Source: Phoronis australis
Lineage: Eukaryota; Phoronida; Phoronidae
Length of the DNA: 62,000 nucleotides
NCBI GenBank assembly: GCA_002633005.1
Contig: NMRA01000052.1
Location: 1,080,688 to 1,142,687 of the forward strand
Reading direction: 5' to 3'
Shown here piece after piece: positions 11,404 to 22,650 of this stretch (the stretch's first letter is position 1; each line of letters starts with the position of its first letter). The position numbers and the translations under genes are program-made. The notes beneath the pieces are model-generated. The model was not told the DNA's origin. It saw only the letters and a program-made list of their open reading frames with translations, and did not search any database.

Positions 11404-11526
11404 GACAGAACAACACTGGTGGCAGAAATGAAGAGAAGAAAAAAGACACTGCCTACAGGAAAGACGGCCGCTGAGAAGGTTGTAAAAGAGCCCAAAAAGA
11501 AAGTGGCAAAAATGCCAACAGAGCAG
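11404..11526 (+). CDS. Lysine-rich exon-like ORF, hypothetical
   Basis: It lies between an AG-like acceptor (GTGCAG) and a GTATAT donor-like site. It encodes a very basic stretch (MKRRKKTLPTGKTAAEKVV, then EPKKKVAKM) that resembles a nuclear-localisation or linker segment. It probably belongs with the Tudor-like exon upstream. No family is recognised. Confidence 0.3.
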
Positions 11527-11779
11527 GTATATATATCGCACTACAAGCAAATCTTGCCTCACATGGATCCAAATGGACCGACAACCTGTCAGTTAATAAC
11601 AACATTCCATTAACTGCTTTGCATGGACATTGGCTTCCATCCATACACAGGTCAAGTTTTGTTTTAGCTATTTTTCTGCATATTAAAACAAGACCATGAT
11701 AGCGTGCAGTTCAAAGGAGTGGTCAGCGCAAGTTACTCATTAAAAACGTACTCTGTGGTTGGCGAAATTTAAGGACATG

Positions 11780-12090
11780 GTGTAGATGCAAAATTCAAGT
11801 GCATTGCAGGGGCAAAGGGCATTTGCAAGCATGTTGATGCCCTCTTATTTAGACTCCTTGAATGCAAGGAAAGTGGGTTGCCAACTATTCCTGAGCACAT
11901 TGCGTGCATGTCCCAGGAGCGAGCATGGGGTCTAAGGAAGAGTTCTGTCAAGGTGTCTGAAAAATTCTCAGACTTGGTATTCGTGAACTATGTGGATGGA
12001 AAGGACTCGGAAAAATCAATAGCAAATTCAAGAAAAAGAAAAGATTATAATTGCCTTGCTTCAAGTAAACAGTTCTTACCAACAGCTTGA
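11780..12090 (+). pseudogene. SWIM-type zinc-finger fragment
   Basis: One frame reads KFKCIAGAKGICKHVDALLF, matching the SWIM signature C-x-C...CxH apart from the first Cys position, followed by HIACMSQERAWGLRKSS, which fits the Trp block that follows SWIM fingers in invertebrate transposon-linked SWIM/YqaJ proteins. A stop at 12090 ends the frame and no YqaJ nuclease core is seen. It is likely a transposon-derived exon or its relic. Confidence 0.6.
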
Positions 12091-13135
12091 CTTCAGGAAC
12101 TGGGAAGAAATTTAGAACCATGTCAGCCAGTGTGGACCACATTGCTAGACCGAGTAAGTGTGTCACCTAACAACAGTTTGAGGCCTCATTACATTATGCT
12201 GAAAAAATGTGTTGCAGCTTTACTAATGTTTGGTTATCATTCACTTATTGTCCTATATATTCTCATGTTGTGCGTTCTCTTACTTCGAGGAGGTAATTTG
12301 ACTGACAAGCATGAGGCATAGGTTTGTCACCTTGACGACGATGACAAGTATGAAGCAGAGGAACAGTGGCTGGAAATGATGCACAGAGTATTGGTAGACC
12401 ATGAAATACAAGTGTTACAGCTGTGCAGCATTAAGGAGGAAAACAACGAGATAACCGAGCCAACCGATGGGACGACGGAGACTGGGGCGACAGCAGCGAC
12501 TGTGATAAGAGATACAGCAGCGACCGAAGTGATGGCAACGACCGGAGAGATGCCAGCGACAGATGCAAGCAGTGTAAAAATTGTGACTGACAATGATAAA
12601 CACTCAGTGTTTAAGTTGGAAATGCATCGACTCCCGGTGGTGATGTACGCGATTATTTAAGTTTTAAGGATGACTTCCAGTACATGGTTGGAAACAGGCA
12701 TAGCAAGAGGGATAGTATAGCAGTATTAAGGAATAGCTTGGAAGGTAAGCCTCTTGATCTAATTAAATGCCTAGGTTCTCTGTTTTGTAACTTGTATATT
12801 TGTTGCAGTTAATTCAAAAGTTCACCCCACCGTAGGTGGCAAGATGCCACAACAAAACCCGTGGCGTGCACCAGCTTGTTCAAGTTGTGATCAGCTTTGT
12901 GCCGAGAACAAGAAGCTGAGAAGTTGTGGGCCTGCAATGTAGTGCTAAAGGCGAAAATGTACATTTAAACAATTAAAAAATTACAAAATTGATTGTGACT
13001 TTATAGTTGTACTTCTTACGCCAGATTTAAGTTATGGTTTTGTAGCTCTTAAAGAACTAAACTGTGACCTTGAAAATTTATGAATTGCTTTTGTATTAGC
13101 TTTGACAGTGAGTGGTACATTTGTTCAAATATTTT
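12091..13135. other. No clear gene; one acidic open frame
   Basis: A frame at about 12376-12660 is rich in Thr, Ala and acidic residues (TEPTDGTTETGATAATVIRD) without a recognised domain. A short CSSCDQLCAENKKL stretch lies near 12875-12915. These may be linker exons of the surrounding transposon-like cluster; the evidence is weak. Confidence 0.35.
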
Positions 13136-13151
13136 TCAATGATTTGTTTTA

Positions 13152-13606
13152 GAACAAGCTTGTACTTCATCACGGCACTGCCATCAGCTGGCTTCGTGAA
13201 TGAAGATGAAGCTATTTGCTTCCATGTAAGTCTAAAGAAGTGCAGAAAATTTTTCCTATTTATTCTCACTGTGTGGTGACATTCATTGATAAGCACTTTC
13301 GCTCGTGTGGTAACCATACAGTGCGAATAATTTTAATGCATTCTCATTTCAGAAAATAGACAGGGCAGTCCCAAATGCTCATATAAACAATTTCAACCAA
13401 AATGAAAAAGAAATTATAGACAAGGTCAAAGCTGCTTACAGAAAAATGGATCCAGACTTGGGGGAAAATGATCCGATAGATATTCTGGTTTCGTTGGACG
13501 GCCCATGGCACAAGCGAGGTTATACGTTGAAGTATGGTGTCGGGACACGTATTGATGTTTTGACAGGTTATGCCCTAGATTTCGAGGTATTGTCAAAATA
13601 TTGCCA
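13152..13606 (+). pseudogene. Mutator-like transposase domain, exon pieces
   Basis: A small exon (ALPSAGFVNEDEAICFH) lies between a TTTTAG acceptor and a GTAAGT donor. The next exon starts after TTTCAG at 13353 and reads DPIDILVSLDGPWHKRGYTL, KYGVGTRIDVLTGYALDFEV and LSKYCHA. The pattern D.....DG.WHKRG...GVG..I...TG...D..VLS..CH is characteristic of the Mutator-like transposase domain of invertebrates. The expected downstream zinc-binding and DDE parts do not follow; the frame continues at 13607 in a different family. Confidence 0.75.
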
Positions 13607-14800
13607 TGCAGAGAGAATTGCCCACTTCCTGCTGCAGTTTGCAGAGGACCATGCATTGGTCTTACCTGGTGGAGTCCCTGGCTTCAAAAGGACAGATATG
13701 CCCATCCTGCCGTCCGAGCACACTAAAATTTCCCTGTGGCGGTTTTATCGTGACCTTGCTATACGGAGAGGTATGTGAATCACAACATTGAGCCAACATT
13801 TGCTGAGCTATGTGCTGTAACGGTGTGACATCAGCAAAATTTTATCTGATGTTTAAGCATCAATTGTTCTACTTTAAACATGTTATTAAATAACCATATT
13901 ATAAAATGTTATTCAAAGGAAGTTGATGCAACACGGCAGTTGTTTAAATTAAGACTGCAGTAATTACTAGAAACTTGATTTCGGGATTTCATCACTGACT
14001 AATGAATGTTTCCAAATTTCCTAACTTTTAGTTGATGGTTTTGCAAACAGTTATTGAAAACACCATAATAATTTGATCAAATAACCATCAATTTTTGATA
14101 CCAGCATATCACATTTGTTTAGGTCATCGACCAGTTGGAAAATCAACTTTTTTAAAGACCTGGAAGGAACATGCGCCGTTCATTGTAGAAGGTCGCCCTA
14201 CGACAGATCTGTGCTAGAAGTGAAAAGAAAACAATGCGAGAATACACAGAAGTGCTAACCTCACAGAGCAACAGAAGCTGGCACTGTTAGGGGAACAATT
14301 TCAAAACCTAAAAATTGTAGAAAACGAGAGAAAATTCTACAACGATCTTGTCAAGACTTGCAAAGCTGTTGCAGCGACTGAAGGGATTTCCAGTCTGGGG
14401 CCACATCAGCAGAACTCGGGTGAATTTAGGTTTCACTATTCGTTTGATTTTGCCCAGAAGGTGCATCTCCCACACAGTCCTCTACAGCCCGGGCCACTGT
14501 ACTTCCTTGTGCCTCACAAAGTTGGGATTTTTGGCATTTGTGCTGATGGACTGCCGCAACAAGTGAACTACCTCACAGACGAGGGGACGAGTTCAGGAAA
14601 GGGATCGGACATGTGGTTTCCCTCCTACATCATTTCTTTGAGAACTATGGCATTGGCGAGAAATGTATGGACCTGCATTGCAATAATTGCAGTGGGTAGA
14701 AAAAAAAAAAAGTATGTACTGTGGTATATGGTGTGTCGTACACTTTGTGAACTTCACAGTGAAATCACAATAAATTATTATGAATGTGGACGTTAGTTTT
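13607..14800 (+). pseudogene. Transposon-type protein with LPG.PGFK and NNCSG blocks (DUF7869-like)
   Basis: Continuing in frame from the Mutator-like block: FLLQFAEDHALVLPG, PGFKRTDMPILPS, then a GT-AG intron 13772-14122 that keeps phase, then STFLKTWKEHAPFIVEGRPT and DLC. Next come ERKFYNDLV, HYSFDFAQKVHLPHSPLQPG, FLVPHKVGIFGICADGLPQQ and a LHCNNCSG block with VLWYMVCRTL. I know this order from uncharacterised invertebrate transposon proteins whose hallmark is DNCSGQNKN (DUF7869-like, integrase fold proposed). Here the Asp is Asn, the Gln codon is TAG, an A-run shifts frame, and another stop follows DLC. It is therefore inactive. Confidence 0.7.
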
Positions 14801-15760
14801 GTAATTCCAGTCAAGTTTGACTTTTCTGCTGGGCAGTCTGTGTTCTAAAACATCACACTTATTTTTTGGCTTTGGCACATGTTGATTTGAAGGCATACTT
14901 AGTGTAAGAGTTTTTGTAATTTAACTATGTTTGCAAGGTAGCATTATTTAATTTTGTTTGCTACTTGAGTCATTTTACAGTACGTCAGCCACTGTCCACA
15001 GTTTTTGCAGCAATGCAAAAATGCCACAAAGATGTGAACACTGAACATTGCAAAAAATATCCAAGAAAATGTCACTAAACTGTGAAATTGTTAGATGCAC
15101 TATGTATGGTGAGTGTGGAAAGTTATATTAAAATTGGTTCATGGTTGCTATGGAAATCTTGACTTTGAATTTCTGTTAACTTTGACCTCAATTATCTCAA
15201 AGACATAGTCCCAGACGTCTGCATATAATCCTTCCTAACTTTCATTAATATGGTCAGATCTGAAAACGGTTTTCACCATTAAAAAGAGCATGAAAATTTC
15301 TCTCAGAAAGTGTGAAAAGTAAAAATATAAATTTGGTGCATTACGAATCATATTGTGGTGGAGGATCACAACTTTAGATTGACCTGGAGGACAGTGAACT
15401 GACATTAGAATTCATTTATAATATATTAGAATTATTGTACCAAAATCTATTGTTCCCATAGCTCATTGACAATAATTTTAACAGGAAACTGTAAAAAAAT
15501 GTTTAGGTACGGACTTGACATGTAAATAAAAGATCAATTTCTCTTGTGACTTCAATTCTTCATCCAGTATGAAAGAAAATTTGTGTGCGATTTTCTGGGA
15601 ATTCAATTTATAGTACAGTCACTTTACAAAGAACCTTAGTCCAGTCACTCTAAAAGCTAATAATTAAATGTTTAACATTTAGTACTCAAAATTGGTGTCA
15701 TATGCATGCTTTTCATGAACATTAGGTAACTGATTTTAGAGGAAATTAGTGCCAGCAAAC
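14801..15760. other. No recognisable gene
   Basis: AT-rich sequence with no family signal, RNA gene or clear repeat. Confidence 0.5.
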
Positions 15761-15764
15761 CAAA

Positions 15765-16045
15765 TGACAGTGATCAGCTGTCGCTTGTTCTTAGCCAGTC
15801 TTGGTGGATTTCATACCGAGATGAGCTTTCTGGGATTTATTGGATACGTAATCTCAGGCACCAGGCTTCAAGTTCTTGAGACAGAGTATGCACCAAACGG
15901 TATGATCCATATGTTAAATTGAAAACGTGTGGACAGAGCAGTGAGGGGGCATATGTTGGTAGACTCAGCACTGAATGCTCTCATAAAAGCCAGAACATTC
16001 AACATCCCACTTCCAAATATTGACAGATCAAGTAACGCCAATCCA
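15765..16045 (+). pseudogene. Uncharacterised transposon-type exon (FHTEMSFLG motif)
   Basis: After a TTTTAG acceptor-like site a frame reads GGFHTEMSFLGFIGYVISGT, QVLETEYAPNG, then after one stop VDRAVRGHMLVDSALNALI. I recognise this block from uncharacterised, repeated invertebrate proteins that appear transposon-borne, and it often lies downstream of DNCSG-type sequences. One in-frame TGA (near 15921) interrupts it. Function is unknown. Confidence 0.5.
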
Positions 16046-16799
16046 GAACCAATGACTTAAGGATTTCAAGAGAGAAGTTCCGGTTCTTCAGATATTCAAG
16101 GAGTCCCGAGTGCCACCAACACAGAACACAGAACACACAGATTCCATGCCAAGAGGTGGAGCGATTCCATGCCAAGAGGTGGAGCAATTCAATGCTTGTA
16201 CACAAACGTTGGCTCGTCATAATATATGGCGACAGATTCTTCAGATATCTCAACTGATCACATAACTAGACTGCATGGGACATGCAATGCACAGGTAGTG
16301 TCTTCCGATTCTGAACCTTGGATTACAGTGGAAAACACTCGCAAGAGTTCACTTCTGGTTTCCGACATACTGCCACTGCATGGTATATTCAAACAGGACT
16401 GAATAAGGGTTTTTTGAATTCGCAGTGACAGAATGGTTTGTCAGGAGAATCAATGGCCACCTTGCAACTAGTAAACTACACATCAAATCAATATGAAATC
16501 TCCATTTGAGATATTCATTTACATTCAAAATTTTCTATTAAACCCCATCTTGTCACATGACGCCATCCAACATCATTGAAGTAGAACAAATGTATTATAC
16601 ATCAGCGCACTAGATTTCTTCACAGAAGAAATCGAAATTAACAAAGGTAATGATTTCTAGGTTAAAAAGCATGATTTCGAACCATCAAGTATTAAGTCGA
16701 CCCTAGTAAGTGCCCATTCATACTTCAGTTATAAAGAGTAAGTTGATTTCATAATAAACGATACAGTGTGGTAAATAAAGTATTCTGAATCTTTCAGTT
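16046..16799. other. Non-coding; short tandem duplication
   Basis: GATTCCATGCCAAGAGGTGG is present twice in tandem at about 16138-16185. No gene is recognised. Confidence 0.4.
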
Positions 16800-16940
16800 G
16801 GATCTAAGTAAAGACTTTGATGAACCAATTAAAAAAAAGATAAAATACAGACAAGCTGGAGGAAGAAAGCCTGCTACACCCACGGTCAGAAATGTTGCTT
16901 TCCAACGGTTTATTGATATCAGGGGATCATTAAAAGGTAG
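16800..16940 (+). pseudogene. Transposon-derived exon scrap
   Basis: It reads KKIKYRQAGGRKPATPTVRN and FIDIRGSLKG between an AG and a GT. It resembles the helix-turn-helix-like segment ahead of DDE or CENP-B-type transposases in invertebrates. The piece is short, so the identification is tentative. Confidence 0.35.
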
Positions 16941-17439
16941 AATGTCATGAAAACCTTTTCGCCTGGAATGCCAGAACTATATCAAAATTATCTAAACGTC
17001 TTGGTTATGATGTTCCAGTAGTTGAAGTTTTCTAACAAATTAAATTTAATTCGTTAAATGCATTTATCGTCATTATTTTGACATTTGTCTCTTTATTTTG
17101 ATATCAACCCTTAGGGTTTATTTTGCATTACTCATTTCTATTTATAGGCTCAAGGGCCTACTTTTGTATTCATACATTTCTCTATGCGACACCTGATTGG
17201 TCCCCCATATTTTCTTTGTTCAGTTCAACGTGGTCTCACTCAGCCACCTACCTCGTCTTCTACAAGACCTACGTTCGTTCTCTGCATTTTTTTGCATTTT
17301 TCGTTTCCTTTTGACTCTTGACCCCTTACTCCATTCGGGTGTGATGCTCAGCCACTTCTCGTTCCTCTGCTTTACTTCGTCCTTTTCAAGGTAAGTCCCG
17401 TTTTTGATTTTAACCTTCCGTTTCATTTACGTTATACCT

Positions 17440-18030
17440 CATGTCGCCCCATGTACTCATCCTTGGCAGTTTGTATGTCTGTTGGCTGGACAACTTCGTG
17501 TCCGACCTTCCCCAGGCCCGCTACCTCCATAACTACGGCTTCCGACCTTCCCTGGTCACCATTTCATTCCTGGGCATCTCTGGCGGGACACTTCTCCCTG
17601 CCCCGAAGTCCATCCAACCGGCCACCCGTTCCCTCCCTCGTTTCCCTCCCGACAGATCGGAGGGAATGACCTCCACTCCACCTACATCGAACCACATGCC
17701 TTGGCCACGCATCATGTTTCTTTCGCTCGTTTTTTGTTATTTGCCTACGACATCCGACGTGTTTTAGTCGGACAGGCGTTTCATCGATTACACGAAGGGA
17801 GGCGCTTTCGTTCTCGCCTTCTAGCCTTCAACTCATCCCTTAAATCCCTCCTGTCCCACGAGCCTCACATTTATTTTTGGACTCACAAGGGAGATTTTTG
17901 GGCTAACCCCAACCACCTCTACCGCCCGGACGGGGTCTACTTTAACCACTCAGGCCTTCATAAACAAGCCTTCAGCGTTCGCGTGGCCATTGGTCACCAC
18001 CTTCGCGAACTGGGATTTATGGATTCGTGA
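17440..18030 (+). pseudogene. SGNH-hydrolase (esterase) domain, probably retrotransposon-borne
   Basis: SGNH blocks appear in order: block I-like VLILGSLYV, a block II-like SGGT region, block III IGGNDL (near 17656-17673) and block V DGVYFNHSGL (near 17929-17958, where the family has DG.H.N). The last shows His replaced by Tyr. The Ser of block I is shifted or lost, and a frameshift near 17580 separates blocks I/II from III/V. SGNH esterase domains are known in ORFs of Ngaro/DIRS and CR1/L2-like retroelements, and no host-gene exon structure is visible. GC and pyrimidine content are higher than in the surroundings, consistent with a relatively recent insertion. Confidence 0.7.
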
Positions 18031-18440
18031 TTGTATGCTAAAGTATCGAGTTAGTCTAAACAAACCAAATAAACAATTCAGACAAATGAAGAACGCATCA
18101 TCTGAATAAGTGAATTTATAAAGAATGTGTGGTATCTCCACCAAGAGGTGTGAAGTTAAAGGCAAGAGTCTCTGAATGTGTTCCAGAAGATGAGGGGTAT
18201 TTTAAGAGTCCACAGCATCACAGTGTATTTCAAGTTGCTTGATGATTACTGGAGTATGAAATTTTTTGTTGCACTGTATTGTAAGAATTGACAGTAGACA
18301 ACCAATCTCAATTCATATTCATGTCATTTTACTAATTTGCAACACAAAAGATCTATCAAGTATAGCCATATGGTGAATAATAGGCAAAAAGACGATCAGA
18401 CAAATAAATTAGGATGCTTCTTTTAATTGTCATTTTTCAT
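18031..18440. other. No recognisable gene
   Basis: About 400 bases of AT-rich DNA between the SGNH fragment and the hAT copy. Confidence 0.5.
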
Positions 18441-19760
18441 TTTAGATACATTTTACATAAAGGTATGAAAACCACCTTCTTGAAAATGAAACGCGTTGCA
18501 CATGGGACTGCTGATGCCATTTACCAAACACTTCTAAGTGTTTTAGAAGAGTATGAGGTGCCACTAAGGAAGGTGACAACTTTTGGCTCAGATGGAGCAA
18601 GTGTAATGGTTGGTCAGAATAATAGTGAGGCATCCAAGCTTTGTACTTGTCAGCCTTTTTGTGTGTGTGTTCATTGTGCATGTCACAGACTGCACCTGGC
18701 AGTAAGTCAAGCATGCAGAAACAACAGAAACATGAATGTATGTAAAGCAGTTTCAATTGCTGCATGTAATTTGATTTTTAAATTTTACTACATTTCGAAA
18801 TCAAAATGACAGCATTTAAATTTAAATTTTCCAGACACTGGAACGGACTCTTGGATTAATTTACTCTTTTGTCCAGTGTTCAGAAGTCAAGGGCATTGCT
18901 GACATCCTAAACAGTGAAAGTGTAAAGTTCAAAAGATTGTTTGAGATCCGATGGTTGTCTATGAGTGAAAGCTTTATAGCCTTAATAAGAAACACGGAGC
19001 CTCTTCTGGTTTTGTTGAGCCATGAAGCAAATAACAGGGATCCAGTGGCGCAAGCAATCCACACAAGCCTATCGAACTACAAAAGTGTTGCTCTTCTATT
19101 CTTAGTTGAAGATATCATGGATGCCATGTCTCATTTATCCAGAATCCTGCACTTTAGAGATGTATGCTTTGGTACACTTAAAAGCGCTGTACGGTGAAGT
19201 TTTGTGATGTATTCATATCTTGTATTAGTTTTTGAGCAATCAAGACATGCATTAAACTATTCCATGACACATTGCTTAGGCTTTAAAGTTATGCAGTCAG
19301 GATGTGAATATGGTAATGACATATCTTGATTGTTTCATTTCGGGTCCAAGCTTGTCGTGATACATTACAAGACATGGCTTTTAATGATGGGCCTGACTTG
19401 ACAGATTTTAAAGCACAACTGACTGCAGGAAACAGTGTCTTCAAGGGCACCGTTATCAGTAACCACACTCTAACAGGTGATGTAGTCTCACAGCAACAAT
19501 TGTTTGAGCACTTGGCTGCCATTGTGGAGAAAATCAACAACAGATTTCCTGACGTGAACTCGTTGGATGCCATGCAGGTAATGATGTTCATCAACAAAAA
19601 TTTGTTAAATTTCGATTTGAACACGACATGGAAAAGAATAAGGTAAAACCTCTTTATTTATAGATATTTGATCGAAGAGCCTACCCTTATGCCCTTCACA
19701 ACTGCTGGGTAACAAACTACCTTGATGTTCCTTTGGGACACTATGGTGTTTCAAAGGACG
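18441..19760 (+). pseudogene. hAT transposase, most complete copy (B)
   Basis: At least four exon-like blocks are separated by short GT-AG introns: (1) GTADAIYQTLLSVLEEYEVP, VTTFGSDGASVMVGQNN and CVHCACHRLHLAVSQACRN; (2) ERTLGLIYSFVQCSE, FEIRWLSMSESFIALIRNTE and VALLFLVEDIMDAMSHLSRI; (3) DTLQDMAFNDGPDLTDFKAQ and HLAAIVEKINNRFPDVNSLD; (4) FDRRAYP. FGSDGASVMVG and IRWLS are hallmark blocks of hAT proteins of the ZNF862/KIAA1586 type. The C-terminal dimerisation domain is not here but a copy lies at 23955-24310. It lacks the extra T seen in copies A and C and is closest to an ancestral coding state, yet truncated. Confidence 0.85.
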
Positions 19761-19889
19761 GACATCCCCCTATGGTGGACCCTGATGTAACTATACTATG
19801 TGCATGCAGGTGTTGATTAAGAAATGTGCGTCATAGTCTCTTGACAAAACTAGTGAACTTGATCAACTAAATGAAAAACTTCATTCTCA

Positions 19890-20285
19890 TTGCAGGTGCG
19901 GAAAAGATGCGAGAGACCATCTGGTCAACAATTTTTCACTGCATGTCAACAGACGAAGTTCTGAGGCATCACCGTTGTCCAATTGGCAAGGAAAGCTGGT
20001 GTGTTTTTCAGCACGCGAAGGTGGAAGGAAAACTTGCACTTAAACACCAACATGTCATCCATAATGACTTATCCATTAAGTTTTGAGAGAAATGATCACC
20101 CTCTATGAGAGGTTGTCTGATTTAAGTCTATTGAAAAAATGGAGCATGGCCAAACAGAAAATTCAAACAAATGTTCGAACAATCTCAATTGGATTCAATG
20201 CCCCAAAGCAGTGTTTGCTGGTAAGAGGAAAGTTGTGGCAACTGTGGCTGCGGTTGCACCAGTTTTAACGAGGGTGCTGTGTATT
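19890..20285 (+). pseudogene. Mutator-like transposase C-terminal fragment
   Basis: After a TTGCAG acceptor-like site it reads GAEKMRETIWSTIFHCMSTD and VLRHHRCPIGKESWCVFQHA, then (after one stop and phase changes) ITLYERLSDLSLLKK, RTISIGFNAPKQCLLV and FNEGAVYLTKL. The HH.CP.G..SWC motif, LY.RLS..LL and N.S...F.PK pattern mark the C-terminal part of Mutator-like transposases. Its N-terminal counterpart type is at 13152-13606, although these are separate loci. Several frameshifts make it a pseudogene. Confidence 0.75.
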
Positions 20286-20307
20286 TGACCAAACTTAAGA
20301 CTAACTT

Positions 20308-20493
20308 GCTCTTTGCGGAGATTTGCTCCAGTGACGCCAGTCTCAAAAACAAAGTCGGGGTGATCCACCTGTGTGAATCTCTGGCAATCCCCGCCTTGAG
20401 GAAAGCTATGACTTTGTATTTGACCATCTGAAGCATCAGTGTGGCAAGGACTTGGGTTTGCATCACCATTGTTTTGGAGGTGCGCCCAAGGAG
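20308..20493. repeat. Second copy of the ~190-bp shared segment
   Basis: Direct-orientation match to 7946-8135 with a small deletion (CTGTGTGAATC where the other copy has a longer CTGAGTCTGTGGATC). It follows directly on the Mutator-like fragment. Confidence 0.8.
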
Positions 20494-21690
20494 GTGCTGT
20501 GGTGCACTGCTTTTTTAAGAACTTCTACTTTGGTCTTGCCAGTCATGTGAAACGGTTTTTGAAATTCCTGAACAAGGGCTCACGGAGGTGTCAAGTGAAT
20601 CGACTCTTACTTGAGTCTGATTCCCTGCACCTTGCAATTGAGCAAGCTCCAACGGTGCCCCAATACCTGGGGAGGTAGCTGCCTGGAGGTTGCAAAGCAT
20701 TCTTGTCGTTCGCTGCACGAGCTGCTGGTTGCGTCCACCAGGAATTACCTTTTACCCAATGACAAAGTCATGGAAGATGGAGGTTTTACTATTAATTGAT
20801 GACTTACTGTTTCCAAGACGAGTTAAGTTTAACATACCAGCTATCACCAAAGGTAAGACACAGCTTAGCCAAAAAGATCTGACAAAAACACGACTCATTG
20901 TCACAGTAAGAATCCATGTGGAGTGAGCAATACGAAGAAATGTTTTCAAAATTTTGAGTTCCATTATTCTAGTGTCAAGCACAAAATCGATGGATGACTT
21001 CTTTTTTGCTTGTCAACTTTTTTCACACCCGAGTATTCTAAACACTTTAATTGCTTACAGGCAGTCAATTGCCAAGTAACTCCTCTGCTGGCTGAAAGAG
21101 TCTGTTGCCATGAGATGGCAAAAGTGGTGGCAAAGCTCCAGAAAGAAGTGGAGAGAGGAGTCATCTCTCAACCTAGAAAGTGCGTCAAGGACCACGCACG
21201 TTTTGACCGTTTGGTTAGACGCAGGCGTTCTAGAGACCAGCTGGGAGCAGTACAAATTTCACAACACTGATGGGTATGAGTGGCCATACGACAAGAAAAT
21301 GCGGCACATCGGGTATCGCTAATTTCAGCGATGGATTCATGGCTTTTTGGGACGGTGGGTCAGAGTCGTCGCGCCTGCATGTGCTGTTGCAAAGATCCAG
21401 GCACACTATCCACCACTTGGGAATGAAGAGGATTTTGTTTTCACTGGTTTTGCTTTTGATTGATTATTACAATGTGGAACAGAGTGTCCATGATAAACAG
21501 TATCGTAATGTATATTAAGCTTGTGCATTGGTAAAAGCAAAACACTTTCCACAGTATTTTCTTAGTACGTAATCCTTTCTATTTTATAATAGCAACCAGC
21601 AGCTCTACAAAACTCCAACATCAGCGTACTAGATTTCTTAACTGAATAAATAGAGTGCACTGATGTATAACACAAAGATTACCAAAATAT
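20494..21690. other. No recognisable gene; one open frame of unknown origin
   Basis: A frame at 21010-21270 (VTPLLAERVCCHEMAKVVAK, LQKEVERGVISQPRKCVKDH) is open but shows no family I know. It lies in transposon-rich DNA and is probably another relic. Confidence 0.3.
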
Positions 21691-21692
21691 AA

Positions 21693-22650
21693 GGTGTCAC
21701 TAAGGAAGGTGACAACTTTTGGCTCAGATGGAGCAAGTGTAATGGTTGGTCGGAATAATGGTGATGCATCCAAGCTTTGTACTTATCAGCCTTTTTGTGT
21801 GTGTGTTCATTGGGCGTGTGACAGGCTGCATCTGGCAGTACATCAAGCATGCAGAAACAAAAACAAACATGAAATGTAAAGAAGGAAGTTTCTAGTTTTT
21901 GTGTTCAATTGCTGTATGTAATTTGATTTTTAAATTTCACATTTTAAAAACAAAATGACAGCATTTAAATTGAAGTTTTCCAGGCACTAGAACGGACTCT
22001 TGGATTAATTTACTCTTTTGTCCAGTGTTCAGAGGTCTACCTACAACTGTTCAAGGGCATTGCTGACATAATAAACTGTGAAAGCGTGAAGTTCAAAAGA
22101 TTGTTCGAGATCCAGCGGTTGTCTATGAGTGAAAGCTTTATAGCCGTAATAAGAAACACGGAGCCTCTTCCGGTTATGCTGAGCCGTGGGCACATAACAG
22201 GGATCCAGTGGCGCAAGCAATCCACACAAGCCTATCGAACTACAAAAGTGTTGCTCTTCTATTCTTAGTTGAAGATGATATCATGGATGCCATGTCTCAT
22301 TTATCCAGAATCCTGCACTTTAGAGATGTATGCTTTAGAACACTTAAAAGCGCTGTACGTTGAACTTTTGTAATGTACTCATATCTTGTATATATTTTTT
22401 AGATATCACACATGCATAAAACTATGCCACGACACACTGCTTTGGTTTTAAAATTGCAAAGTGTTTTGCAGTATGATGTGAATATGGTAATTACTTAATT
22501 TGATTGCTTCATTTCAGGTCAGGGCTTGCCGTGATATGTTACAGGACATAGCTTTTAATGATGGGCCCAATTTGACAGATTTTTAAAGCACAACTGACTG
22601 CAGGAAACAGCGTCTTCAAGGGCACCGTTATTAGTAGTCAGTAATACTAT
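21693..22650 (+). pseudogene. hAT transposase fragment, composite copy C
   Basis: Homologous to copies A and B: VTTFGSDGASVMVGRNNGDA, HLAVHQACRN, ERTLGLIYSFVQCSE, FEIQRLSMSESFIAVIRN and DIMDAMSHLSRIL. It carries frameshifts, and a duplicated GAT in the GAAGATGATATC stretch. It shares with copy A the extra T ahead of AAAGCAC and the same 3' break at TTATTAGTAGTC, where piggyBac begins. Confidence 0.85.
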
